From Candidatus Kryptoniota bacterium (GTDB taxonomy: Bacteria > Bacteroidota > Ignavibacteria > Kryptoniales > JAKASW01), in the NCBI GenBank assembly GCA_024641705.1, contig JAHECO010000022.1, positions 1 through 56,132 on the forward strand: a stretch of DNA of 56,132 bases. The letters are read 5' to 3'. The notes under the pieces were generated by a model, which had not been told where the DNA came from, ran no database searches, and worked only from the letters and a program-made list of their open reading frames with translations. Made by a program: the position numbers and the translations under genes. Shown here piece by piece: positions 47,632-56,123 of this stretch; position 1 is the first letter of the stretch, and each line of letters opens with the position of its first letter.

Positions 47632-47859
47632 TCAGAATGAGGGGTGAGACACCACGACCTTCGATGATCTTCCAATTGAATTTCGGGTCCTCCTGTCATA
47701 GCTAAGAGCTCGGTGCAGTTTTTCATAAAGATAGCCCACATATCTCTTCCTTACAACAGGACGGTGCAACCCACCTACACATAGGAGAATCGCATTGCTA
47801 AAGAACTCCTTAGTAATCCGATGCTCTTGGATAAGGTTTGCGAGCGTTTCCCCATTCGT
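47632..47859 (-). pseudogene. Possible 5'-truncated gene ahead of the methyltransferase
   Basis: An open frame of 75 codons with no start, reading towards the methyltransferase, encodes LIQEHRITKEFF...HRPVVRKRYVGYLYEKLHRALSYDRR. It ends 54 bases before the methyltransferase. The composition (basic, with regular hydrophobic spacing) looks protein-like. Its upstream end abuts the IS3-type orfA, which may have displaced the 5' part. I do not recognise the family and it could be chance. Confidence 0.35.
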
Positions 47860-47867
47860 TTATTCCA

Positions 47868-48227
47868 TTATAATGGAGCGTTCAAAATCTTTATTCCGAC
47901 TGCCTTTAGCACCCGATTCTTAAGCGACAGCTCGGCCACCAACTGCTTCAGTTGGTCGTTTTCTTTCTTCAAATCAACGACTTCAGTGCTGGTTGCCTCC
48001 CGTTCCGTGTCACCCTGCAGTCTCTTCTTTCCAGCTTCAAGAAAGTCTCTGCTCCACTTGTAGCACACATTCGGGTTTATCCTTTCCCGTCGGCAGAGAT
48101 CTGCTATCCCCGTCTCTCCCTTCAGTCCTTCCAGCACTATCCGGATCTTCTCTTCACTCGAGTATTTCTTCCGGGTCTTTCTCTTGATATCACGTACTAT
48201 ACTTCCAGCGTCTTCTTTCTCTCCCAT
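47868..48227 (-). mobile_element. IS3-family OrfA (transposase HTH subunit), orphan
   Basis: The 119-residue protein has the OrfA pattern: KKYSSEEKIRIVLEGLKGE, a helix-turn-helix (IADLCRRERINPNVCYKWSR) and a C-terminal leucine-zipper-like coil (VVDLKKENDQLKQLVAELSLK). In IS3 elements it binds terminal repeats and is fused to OrfB by frameshifting. No OrfB integrase follows: 47859 downwards encodes something else. So this is a decayed IS or stand-alone remnant. GAAAGGAGAAGG supports ATG 48227. Confidence 0.88.
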
Positions 48228-48318
48228 GGTCCTTCTCCTTTCTCGCCTAATCCACTCAATTCCATCTCCTATTTTTATTCCCTTTTCTGTATGGCAGGCT
48301 TTGAAGTCTAACATCGAC

Positions 48319-48353
48319 AAAAAAAGTCCCGCCACGATCGCTCATGACGGGAC
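48319..48353 (-). terminator. Strong minus-strand hairpin terminator, no obvious gene before it
   Basis: On the minus strand GTCCCGTCATGA, tetraloop GCGA, TCGTGGCGGGAC form a 12-pair stem (with G-U pairs) followed by TTTTTTT. No convincing minus-strand gene lies above it (48360-48898), so it may end a small RNA or a lost gene. Confidence 0.65.
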
Positions 48354-48898
48354 GCAATTTGAAGAGGATTGGCTCTTCTACTTCATCAAAATCATCTTTC
48401 TTCCAGAAGCATGACCTGCTTCCCGTATTATGTCCAGATGCTGAGTTAGTTATCAGGTCAGGCATTCACAACTCCACGACACATCTCCAGAGAACTGTCC
48501 CGGATCCGCTGCACCATCCGGCTTGGTTCGGGCACTAGGTAGCGATATCGCGAAGAAGCTGATAAAGGAAAGGTCCCGCTAGATTGTACATCACGGGACC
48601 AGGATACTCGCAGGTCAATTACCAATACTGCAATTGAACATGCGCGGGGTCGGATAAGGCTTTGGCGGAAGCGTTGCACATTCAAGGTTTCATCTCTAAA
48701 TTTGTAGGGTGAAGTTTGCACGGTTTGTTCTTTGGCAGAAAATGGAAACATCGCAAAGTCCTCGGTTTCTGACAAAAAACTAGCAGTACTGGACCCAACA
48801 AACAGTTGGGGTCCGGAACATACAGCCACAACCTGCCGCTCAAGCAGAGGTGGTTCTGTGGCAGATCCAAACTTTCCAAAAAGAAGGGAGTACGATCA
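48354..48898. other. Non-coding stretch upstream of gdhA
   Basis: About 540 bases without a convincing gene, holding a second hairpin (48572-48600) and the gdhA leader. Frames here (for example 48829-48458 minus) have no ribosome-binding site or family features. Confidence 0.4.
48572..48600 (-). terminator. Second GGTCCCG...CGGGACC hairpin
   Basis: Minus-strand GGTCCCG, loop, CGGGACC, then TTTCCTTT. It shares its arms with the hairpin at 48319-48353; the two may be copies of one element. Confidence 0.45.
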
Positions 48899-50173
48899 AT
48901 GGAAACCGTTGCTAAGGGTGCAGCCGTTCAGACAAATCCATATGAAGCTGCTTTGATGAACTTCGATATGGCATCTGAACAGCTCGAGTTGGATCCGGAC
49001 ATTCGCACGATGATTCGGAACCCAGAACGTGTGCTGACCGTCGATATTCCGGTCAGAATGGACAGCGGACGGATTGAATCGTTCACTGGGCACCGCGTTC
49101 AATACAGCACGGCACGCGGTCCAGCAAAGGGAGGAATTCGATTTCACCCAAATGTCACACTTGATGAGGTGAAGGCGCTCGCATGCTGGATGACATGGAA
49201 GTGCGCTATAGTCAACATACCCTTCGGCGGTGCGAAGGGCGGGGTAACCTGCAATCCGAAGAAACTATCGAATCAGGAGCTTGAGCATATCACGCGCAGG
49301 TACACCGCGGGCATCTTGCCGATGATTGGCCCTGAGATGGACATTCCTGCGCCTGACGTATATACGAACTCACAGACTATGGCGTGGATCATGGATACGT
49401 ACAGCATGATGAAAGGTTATTCGGTCCCCGGTGTGGTTACTGGTAAACCTTTGAGCCTTGGCGGTTCGCAAGGAAGGAACGAAGCTACTGGTCGCGGAGT
49501 CTTTTATACAATTCAGAGCGCCTGTGACTTTCTCAACATTCCTATGAAAGGTGCCAAAGTGGTAGTGCAAGGATTTGGGAATGCAGGTTCTGTTGCGGCG
49601 CACCTCCTTGATAGCGGGGCAAGCTACGTTATTGCGGTGAGCGATTCCTCCGGCTGCATCTACAACAAAAACGGCCTCGATATACCGAAATTGATTTTGC
49701 ACAAGACGCGCACCGGCAGCGTCTTGGATTTCCCAGGGTCGGAAAAAATAACCGTTGATGAATTATTCTCGCTGCAATGCGATATTTTCATTCCCGCTGC
49801 CCTCGAGAATGCAATCACTGGAGAGAATGCCCATAGACTCGACACGAGAATTGTTGCGGAAGCGGCCAACGGTCCGATTACTCCAGACGGTGACTCCGTC
49901 CTATTTGACAAGGGTATTTTCATAATTCCGGATATTCTCTGCAATGCGGGCGGTGTAACTGTTTCCTATTTTGAATGGGCACAGGATGAGTCGCATATTT
50001 TTTGGGACGAGTCGGAAGTCTATTCACGGCTTGAAAAAATCATGAAATCAAGTTTCATCGAAGTCATGAAAATCCATCATGACCGGAAGGTCAATACTCG
50101 GATCGCGGCAAACATGCTGGGAATCGGAAGAGTAGCTGAAGCAACACGCCTGCGTGGGTTATACCCGCAGTAA
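48899..50173 (+). CDS. gdhA: Glutamate dehydrogenase (Glu/Leu/Phe/Val family)
   Basis: This enzyme interconverts glutamate and 2-oxoglutarate plus ammonia. The 424-residue protein has the substrate motif GPAKGGIRFHPNV, the catalytic lysine in PFGGAKGGVTCNP, DIPAPDVYTNSQTMAWIMD, and the NAD(P) fold VVVQGFGNAGSVAAHLL. Its length is that of the small hexameric catabolic type. A 5' extension of the frame to 48806 lacks similarity; AAGGGAG supports ATG 48899. Beside the defence-like genes it is ordinary metabolism. Alanine dehydrogenase is a second ammonia-handling enzyme in this window. Confidence 0.95.
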   Translation: METVAKGAAVQTNPYEAALMNFDMASEQLELDPDIRTMIRNPERVLTVDIPVRMDSGRIESFTGHRVQYSTARGPAKGGIRFHPNVTLDEVKALACWMTWKCAIVNIPFGGAKGGVTCNPKKLSNQELEHITRRYTAGILPMIGPEMDIPAPDVYTNSQTMAWIMDTYSMMKGYSVPGVVTGKPLSLGGSQGRNEATGRGVFYTIQSACDFLNIPMKGAKVVVQGFGNAGSVAAHLLDSGASYVIAVSDSSGCIYNKNGLDIPKLILHKTRTGSVLDFPGSEKITVDELFSLQCDIFIPAALENAITGENAHRLDTRIVAEAANGPITPDGDSVLFDKGIFIIPDILCNAGGVTVSYFEWAQDESHIFWDESEVYSRLEKIMKSSFIEVMKIHHDRKVNTRIAANMLGIGRVAEATRLRGLYPQ

Positions 50174-50183
50174 TACTATTGAT

Positions 50184-50210
50184 CGGGACATCCTTGTTCG
50201 GGATGTTCCG
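50184..50210 (+). terminator. Hairpin after gdhA
   Basis: CGGGACATCC, 7-base loop, GGATGTTCCG (one G-U pair). The following T-run is poor. Confidence 0.5.
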
Positions 50211-50289
50211 TGGTTATTTCATGTGAACAACTGACCCTGAGAGTTCCCTCTCTGGCCTCCCGCCAGGGTGTCGGAAAGGAGTGGTGGTC

Positions 50290-50511
50290 ATGAAGCAGCG
50301 CGGAGTACGCTTGGTTCATGAGGTGCTCCGTTTTGAATTTGAGACATCATTGGCACTCCAGTCACCAGAAGATGTTCCCAACACATTTATTCCGGGGATC
50401 AAATCGTGCGCATGGCGAAAGCACGACTTCATTTCATACGTATTAGACCCGCAAGGAACTGAAGGCCGCTTCTCTACCTCTCTCCTCTCCTTCGACCCGT
50501 CGCGGTCTTAG
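50290..50511 (+). CDS. Doubtful small ORF after gdhA
   Basis: A 73-codon frame with GGAAAGGAG at suitable spacing before its ATG. The product (MKQRGVRLVHEVLRFEFE at the start) has no recognisable domain, signal or repeats. It may be a decayed gene or chance. The rest of the gap to 50711 (about 200 bases) shows nothing. Confidence 0.2.
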   Translation: MKQRGVRLVHEVLRFEFETSLALQSPEDVPNTFIPGIKSCAWRKHDFISYVLDPQGTEGRFSTSLLSFDPSRS

Positions 50512-50711
50512 TTTCTTGGATTACGGCGGATCGTTTCGTAGAGTATCTCACTTCTCAAGTTAGCGTCCGTTCGCCTTTTCGTTTAACACTCGGCGGGTCA
50601 CGCCACAGCAGTCGCAACGTACAATCGGCACGAAGAAACTTACAACACGGTCAATCAACCGACGGTGGATCCGCAATACATCATGCTAAAACCGCACGGT
50701 CAAGCCAGCTT

Positions 50712-52709
50712 CTACTTCATCAGCACGATCTTCTTCGTCATCACATGACTGCCGGAGATAAGCCTGTCAAAGTATACCCCGCTTGCTAGCCGGGAGCCGT
50801 CGAACGTGACCATGTACTGTCCCGGCGCCCGTACTTCATTAACCAGAGTCGCCACCTGCCTCCCCAGCACGTCATATATCTTCAGGGTTACCATCCCGCG
50901 CTCCGGGACCGCATAGCAGATGACAGTTGTTGGGTTGAAGGGATTCGGATAGTTTTGTGCAAGAAGGAATTCCGAAGGCGTCCCCCGAGCAGCCGGATTT
51001 ACGCCAGTGCTTGCCCCGGCAATTCTCAGGTGTAATAGCAGATCCGCTTCAAAGACAGGCGCGCTGATCGTCAGTGTATCACTAACGCTCGTTCCTGTTG
51101 ATCCTGCAACTGAATCTCCCGTGGCCGGATCAAGCCAGATTGCTTCCCAAGTCTTTCCGGTAATTCCAGAAAGACTTAGGGAAAGGGAAAACCCTGTCAC
51201 CGGGGTCGTATCACCCGTAAAGGCACGCAGGTAAACGACAACGTCAGAGTCACCTTTCATCGTGTATGCACGGACATCCTGAGGCATATTAGTCAGAGTG
51301 GCATAGTTTGCCGGACGCAAGGTTGGGAGAGCTCTCAGAGATGAGAAGAGCTTCACGGCTGTGGTCACCATATCGAGCTCGGACTGATTAAACGCATACC
51401 CCGCGGGAGTAAAATCGCCGCACCACCAAAAGATCGGATAACTTCCACCGGTGAAGGCGGCCCAGTAGCCTGCACGTAAGAATACTAGCCATGCGGGGCT
51501 GTAAAGGGCATCACCGCTCCCAAACTCTCCAAACATTACCGGCTTCTTATATTGCAAATAGCGCGAAACGCTCTGGGCATTCGCGGCTGAGTCAACATTG
51601 AATTCCGTCCAATCGTTTGAAGCGTAAAGGTGATCGTCCGTTATGTTGACACCGGCTAAGGTATCTACGGGGCTTGTGCTGCTATAAGAGTAATTCCAAA
51701 ACGAGACGGAATGCGGATGTCCATACGGATCATTGGCATCGATAACACTGTCTACCATGGCAATCCAAGGCGGCATGCTGTAGTACCCGTACTCGTTGTC
51801 ATATTCCCACGCAAACAGATTCCGGTAGGCTCCCCACCTGCTCACTATGTACGTGTAGTAATCTCTCTCGAGCTGTGCCCCCACCCCGCTTGCCGACGCA
51901 TAAGGGGCATTGCTATCCGTGAATGGTCCGCCGTTTGACGATGCCCATGGTGATGTATTGAATGGGTATGCAGTCACGTCAAAAAGGACGAACATGTTCA
52001 AATAAATATTGATGTTGTGGGCAAGGGCCTGCTGGAACCAACGGTCCATCAATTTACCGACACGAAGATCGTACATATCCAGGCTGTCGGTGTGGTAGAC
52101 CAGATTTGCCATCCCTTCATCGGTGTTCCACGAAAACGAGTCCGCAAATGCTTCCTGGTTGAACATGAATAGTCTGTAAGTATTCACTCCATGAGCTTCC
52201 AGCGAATCCCACATCACGGGGACCTGCTGAGGTCCCGCCGGTATTCCCAGATACGCGGCGGTGACGGCAGGCGTATGACCATTCACACCTATCGGGAAAT
52301 GACTGGTCCCGTCAGTGTACGAGAACATGTTGGGATTGGAAGGGTTGACACGAATAAATCCGTGACTTACTGCGCTGCTCACCATGAACGATCCGTCAAA
52401 GACCGTCGTGTCCTGTGCTCGCATATAGGTAACCGAGAAACTCCACTGCCCAGGCTCGGTGGGGGCAAAGCGAGCTTCCCAGGCATAAGCGTCATAGTAG
52501 AAGCCGCGAATCCTGTATGCGGTACCACCGGGCGAGGTAAAGACGGCGTAAATGGTTACATCCCAAAATGGATTCTGGTATGAAGTGGAATCCTGGAAAG
52601 TCAGTTCATAGACTTCCCACTGCGTACCTGTCGTGGGCGGCGGTTGCATTACGGGGCTTGCTGCGTGAAGAGAGGTCGCTAGAAGTAGCACCAACAATAT
52701 TGGTCTCAT
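50712..52709 (-). CDS. Type IX-secreted glycoside hydrolase-like protein (DUF5060 N-terminus)
   Basis: The 665-residue protein has a signal peptide (MRPILLVLLLATSLHA), a DUF5060-like beta domain (QWEVYELTF...NPFWDVTIYAVFTSPGG, about 30-120), a TIM-barrel glycosidase with acid/base Glu in WEYDNEYG and nucleophile Glu in MFGEFGSG, a beta region, and a C-terminal sorting domain (FLLAQNYPNPFNPTT to MTKKIVLMK, last 85 residues). It should be sent through the type IX system to the surface or medium. The substrate is a polysaccharide of unknown type. Confidence 0.9.
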   Translation of the reverse strand: MRPILLVLLLATSLHAASPVMQPPPTTGTQWEVYELTFQDSTSYQNPFWDVTIYAVFTSPGGTAYRIRGFYYDAYAWEARFAPTEPGQWSFSVTYMRAQDTTVFDGSFMVSSAVSHGFIRVNPSNPNMFSYTDGTSHFPIGVNGHTPAVTAAYLGIPAGPQQVPVMWDSLEAHGVNTYRLFMFNQEAFADSFSWNTDEGMANLVYHTDSLDMYDLRVGKLMDRWFQQALAHNINIYLNMFVLFDVTAYPFNTSPWASSNGGPFTDSNAPYASASGVGAQLERDYYTYIVSRWGAYRNLFAWEYDNEYGYYSMPPWIAMVDSVIDANDPYGHPHSVSFWNYSYSSTSPVDTLAGVNITDDHLYASNDWTEFNVDSAANAQSVSRYLQYKKPVMFGEFGSGDALYSPAWLVFLRAGYWAAFTGGSYPIFWWCGDFTPAGYAFNQSELDMVTTAVKLFSSLRALPTLRPANYATLTNMPQDVRAYTMKGDSDVVVYLRAFTGDTTPVTGFSLSLSLSGITGKTWEAIWLDPATGDSVAGSTGTSVSDTLTISAPVFEADLLLHLRIAGASTGVNPAARGTPSEFLLAQNYPNPFNPTTVICYAVPERGMVTLKIYDVLGRQVATLVNEVRAPGQYMVTFDGSRLASGVYFDRLISGSHVMTKKIVLMK

Positions 52710-52952
52710 TTTGAATCACCATGATGGTTGGAATCTGACTGACTTGGAGCTGCACACGGAATATCCATTGGACTTTTCAAGATAGCCTAAGTCTTCAACG
52801 GAATCCAAATGAATTGATCCAACGTTGGAGGAGGAGTGCGGAGCCGTCATAGTCGGGACCGCTGTCCGTGCTCACTCACCAATCCATCCGTTAATCCATT
52901 ATTCCAATACTCTCCCTTCCGCCTTTCATGAGCCCACCTTCCTCCTTCCCGC

Positions 52953-53110
52953 TCACCGCGGCCCGTAGACATAGAAATCTCCGCCAGCGGTCATAACGAA
53001 TGCGAACGGAATCGCTGCCGTAAACGGTTTGGGAACACTGTCCTCAATCAAGGGTGAGAAATGCCATTTCATAACAGCATCTATCGCAGGCTTGTTGAAT
53101 ATCGGATGAC
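52953..53110 (-). pseudogene. TonB C-terminal domain fragment
   Basis: In the frame one base off the HsdM piece, the sequence reads HPIFNKPAIDAVMKWHFSP, LIEDSVPKPFTAAIPFAFVM and ends FYVYGPR-stop. This matches the TonB C-terminal fold (xPALDAAxxWRFxPAxxxGxPV). No start or N-terminal membrane anchor exists upstream; instead an HsdM N-terminus abuts near 53100. It is a remnant of a TonB-like protein. The rest of the 52710-53080 gap shows no gene. Confidence 0.7.
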
Positions 53111-53482
53111 CGCTATGGCCCGCAGATAAGTAGTGAGTTCTTGTCCAAGCTTCTCCAAGTACTTGTCTTCCGGTTTGCGTTTCACGTCATTGCCCGTTCG
53201 AATCACCGACCATATTGAGTCTTCGGGGTTATTGGGTTCAAAGGGCATAAAGAACCGGACGAGTTTCTTATCCCGTTTCGCTAGCTTGAATGCTTTGGCG
53301 CGCCCACCGACTTCTTTGGCTATTCGGTTGATCTCATCATCGAACACATCGCACAAGCGCTTGGTGAACACTAATGGCAGGATGAAGTCCTTGTACTTAC
53401 CTGCTTCCTTCGCGCCCCTGATAGAGCACGCCGCGTCCCAGAGCCATTGCTCAAGGGATTTATCTCCATTGCCGTTTTTCAT
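53081..53482 (-). pseudogene. Truncated type I restriction methylase HsdM, N-terminal domain only
   Basis: The 133-codon frame encodes the HsdM N-terminal helical domain: SLEQWLWDAACSIRGAKEAG, YKDFILPLVFTKRLCDVFDD. About 120 residues match the family, then it departs at KLGQELTTYLRA and ends at IRYSTSLR. Full HsdM is over 450 residues, with its methylase motifs further on, so this is a dead fragment joined to the TonB remnant. No HsdR or HsdS is in the window. Confidence 0.85.
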
Positions 53483-53922
53483 TTGACCCTTTTGAAGTTG
53501 GATAATTAATCGAAGTCTATCAGAAGAGGGCGGCTTTTTCAAGTTTGGATAGTGAATGCGCACAAGCAGGTCTATACATTCCCCTGTGCAAGCCAAATAT
53601 TATCGGGTGGAAATACGGTAGGAACGAGAAAAGCCTTCTGCCAGATGAACAGGAGAGCCGGTAAAAAGAGATGTCGGCAGCCCCCACCCCCTGCCAATGG
53701 GCCATCTTCGTTTCAGGATTATGAGGACTCTCTATCTAGAATAGGCCGGCAAAAGACAGACGGTGTACAGAGCGATTGTAAACCAACTCTCTGTGCCATG
53801 AGAGGCTGAAAGTCACCGGATAAAGAATCAGGACGCCTTTGTTGCGGAGCCTTCGCGGGAGTTGATCTATGGAAGTAAAACAGCATGCCTTTCCCTCCCT
53901 GGGTTCCCCCTTCCGATTATGG
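53483..53922. other. Non-coding stretch between the HsdM fragment and the Fic repeats
   Basis: About 440 bases with no convincing gene; frames on either strand lack domains and ribosome-binding sites. Confidence 0.4.
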
Positions 53923-54139
53923 TGGAAAATTTTCGGAAATATCGGCCTTTTGGTGGAAAGAATCTTTGGTTCTCCTCTAAATCCGCGCCTATCCTGGAAA
54001 ATTCTCCGGCAGATAGACGTGACAGGCAAACCCCCACCCAAGACGACCCAAGTATAGTAGAAAATATTTTGACAATTTGCCTTTATCGTGGAAAATCTTT
54101 ATAATTTAGCCAACAAACATCAACTATTGTGGAAAAAAT
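53923..54139 (+). promoter_or_regulatory. Six helically phased TGGAAAAT direct repeats before the Fic gene
   Basis: Copies of TnGTGGAAAATnTT-like sites start at 53923, 53954, 53995, 54058 (TAGAAAAT), 54089 and 54130 (TGGAAAAAAT). The distances are 31, 41, 63, 31 and 41 bases, near 3, 4, 6, 3 and 4 turns of B-DNA, so all face one side. The last copy ends 5 bases before the Fic ATG, covering the ribosome-binding region. This looks like an operator array, probably for the AbiEi-like N-terminus of the Fic protein. Confidence 0.65.
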
Positions 54140-54144
54140 TCAGA

Positions 54145-55599
54145 ATGAGCGAATTGATCTTCGCATCGTCGGATTCTCGTGAGGCATATAGAATATCCAA
54201 GATGCTCAAAGAGAAGAAAATCCGAAAAATAGCATCACGGATATATTCTACCAACTTCGAAGAAGCTCCGAAGGAAATCATAAGTAGGAACATTCTGGAG
54301 ATTCTTGGACGACTCTACCCTGGCGCGGTCCTAAGTCATCGTTCCGCATTCGAATTCAAGCCAACCTCGACCAATCAGATCTTTGTGACGCACTCCTACA
54401 CGAGGAAAATAAAGCTGCCAGGCCTCACCATAAACTTTCTAAGGGGCAAGGGACCCGTTCAAGGCGACAACAAGATGTTCGGTGAGCTCTACGTCTCGAG
54501 CAGAGAAAGAGCATTCCTCGAGAATTTGCAGATAACAAAAAAAGCCGGACCAAACTCAAAGGCGCTGAGTCTTCCTGAGATCGAAGAAAAATTGGACGAC
54601 ATAGCCAGAGTCCATGGTGAGGAAGGCCTGAATCGGTTGCGAGACTCGGCGAGAAAGCTGTCGAGGACCCTGGGGATGAAAGCGGAATTCGAACGGCTCA
54701 ATAAAATCACTGGCGCGTTACTTTCGACGAAACCGTCCAACATCTTAAAATCACCCCTGGCAATCTCTCGTGCCACCGGACTTCCGTTCGACAGACATCG
54801 GATCGAAGTTTTCGAGATTCTTTTCAACTACCTCCACAACAAAGAATTCCCAACGATCCCGGAGAATAACCTTTCGCTCAAGTCCTTTAGAAATTTTGCA
54901 TTCTTCGAAGCGTATTTTTCCAACTACATAGAAGGAACCATCTTCGAAGTATCTGAAGCGAAACAGATTGTGGATACCGGGCAACCACTTGAGGCTCGTG
55001 GAGAAGACTCTCATGACATCCTTGGCACCTATCAGATCGTCTCGGATAGGACCGAGATGAGCAAAATCCCATCGAACGCCGACGAGTTCATGAATCTTCT
55101 CGGATCGCGACATGCGGTTCTGCTGTCGGCACGTACATCTAAACTTCCTGGGCAGTTCAAGGAGAAGAATAACCGCGCGGGTAATACCCTATTCGTTGAT
55201 TACAAGCTCGTGCGAGGGACATTGAAGCGCGGATTTGAGTATTACAGTGTGCTGAAGAGTCCGTTTACCCGAGCCGCCTATATGAAGTTCATGATCAGTG
55301 AAGTGCATCCATTCACTGACGGCAACGGGAGGATGGCACGAGTGATGATGAATGCCGAGCTTGTCAACTCAAAAGAGACCAAGATAATCATCCCGACTGT
55401 ATTCAGGGACGACTACTTGCTGACGCTGAAGAAACTTACGAACCAGAAAGACCCTGCGCCCTATGTCGAAATGCTGTCCAAAACACGGCAGTTCAGCGCT
55501 AGGCTCCACTTCGAAGCGTACGAAGACCTTTATAAATATCTCGAAAGCCATAACGCCTTCCGCGAAGCCGACGAAGGCCGGCACCTGATAGTAGATTAG
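54145..55599 (+). CDS. Fic-domain protein with N-terminal AbiEi-like DNA-binding region
   Basis: The 484-residue protein has an N-terminal AbiEi-like region (about 1-130: winged-helix-like YRISKMLKEKKIRKIASRIY, then SHRSAFEFKPTSTNQIFV), a middle DUF4172-type segment, the inhibitory motif SNYIEG (S259-G264, S/T-x3-E-G), and the Fic core HPFTDGNGRMAR (388-399) with catalytic His388. Fic enzymes transfer AMP or related groups to target proteins. Combining an antitoxin-type DNA binder and a self-inhibited Fic in one chain suggests a one-gene toxin-antitoxin or defence unit. ATG 54145 is preferred to GTG 54088, which lies within the repeat array. Confidence 0.88.
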   Translation: MSELIFASSDSREAYRISKMLKEKKIRKIASRIYSTNFEEAPKEIISRNILEILGRLYPGAVLSHRSAFEFKPTSTNQIFVTHSYTRKIKLPGLTINFLRGKGPVQGDNKMFGELYVSSRERAFLENLQITKKAGPNSKALSLPEIEEKLDDIARVHGEEGLNRLRDSARKLSRTLGMKAEFERLNKITGALLSTKPSNILKSPLAISRATGLPFDRHRIEVFEILFNYLHNKEFPTIPENNLSLKSFRNFAFFEAYFSNYIEGTIFEVSEAKQIVDTGQPLEARGEDSHDILGTYQIVSDRTEMSKIPSNADEFMNLLGSRHAVLLSARTSKLPGQFKEKNNRAGNTLFVDYKLVRGTLKRGFEYYSVLKSPFTRAAYMKFMISEVHPFTDGNGRMARVMMNAELVNSKETKIIIPTVFRDDYLLTLKKLTNQKDPAPYVEMLSKTRQFSARLHFEAYEDLYKYLESHNAFREADEGRHLIVD

Positions 55600-55723
55600 C
55601 CTACGGCAAATTATGCCTATTGACAACCACCGATCGATGTGGTGGGATACCTGGTGAGCTGCCCCCGATTGATGCACCGATGCTAAGTCAGAGCTTGGAG
55701 CAAGCACTGGTTGTACAATTTGG

Positions 55724-55915
55724 TTACGCGAGTATTGAAGAGCATAGAGTGGCACCCGCTGTCGTATTTGACCTGCCCCCAATTGATGTCCTGCCGTCTC
55801 TTGTCTGCACGATTTGTGAAATAGTACCGTAAGGGGTCTTCGCGGTCTTGACAGCTCCAACAGCCGTCATCGGAGCGATAGTCCAAGACACGAACATACC
55901 TAAGGTGATCACCAT
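55724..55915 (-). CDS. Doubtful small exported protein
   Basis: A 63-residue product starts MVITLGMFVSWTIAPMTAVGA, which looks like a signal peptide, followed by TAKTPYGTISQIVQTRDG and a Ser/Thr-rich end. A GGAGGG lies 29 bases before the ATG, too far for ideal use, and the frame continues upstream without a start. It could be a truncated gene. The rest of 55600-56123 shows nothing else. Confidence 0.3.
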   Translation of the reverse strand: MVITLGMFVSWTIAPMTAVGAVKTAKTPYGTISQIVQTRDGRTSIGGRSNTTAGATLCSSILA

Positions 55916-56068
55916 TACTCCCGTGACTATCCGATTCTTCGTTTTTGTTCCCTCCTTTGTTGCAAATGGCAGATAACCGCCAGAAAGAAGTCGTGGTGCG
56001 TGTCGCATCCTGCGCCATCTTCGACCTCGCGCAATGAAGACCTTATGTTCAAAAGACCTCCGGGTCGA

Positions 56069-56090
56069 TTATGTTGTACAATGTACATAA
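56069..56090. promoter_or_regulatory. Possible operator palindrome
   Basis: TTATGT...ACATAA with an inner TGTACA pair forms an imperfect palindrome 33 bases before the ATG at the window edge. Confidence 0.3.
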
Positions 56091-56123
56091 CTGACTCTCT
56101 TTACAAAATCATAAGGTGCTGCC

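Noticed and set aside
48458-48829. 123-codon minus-strand frame upstream of gdhA
   Set aside because: No family features; contains the repeat hairpin and lacks a ribosome-binding site.
53923-54139. CRISPR array
   Set aside because: Repeats are only about 8-12 bases and spacing is irregular though helically phased; no cas genes.
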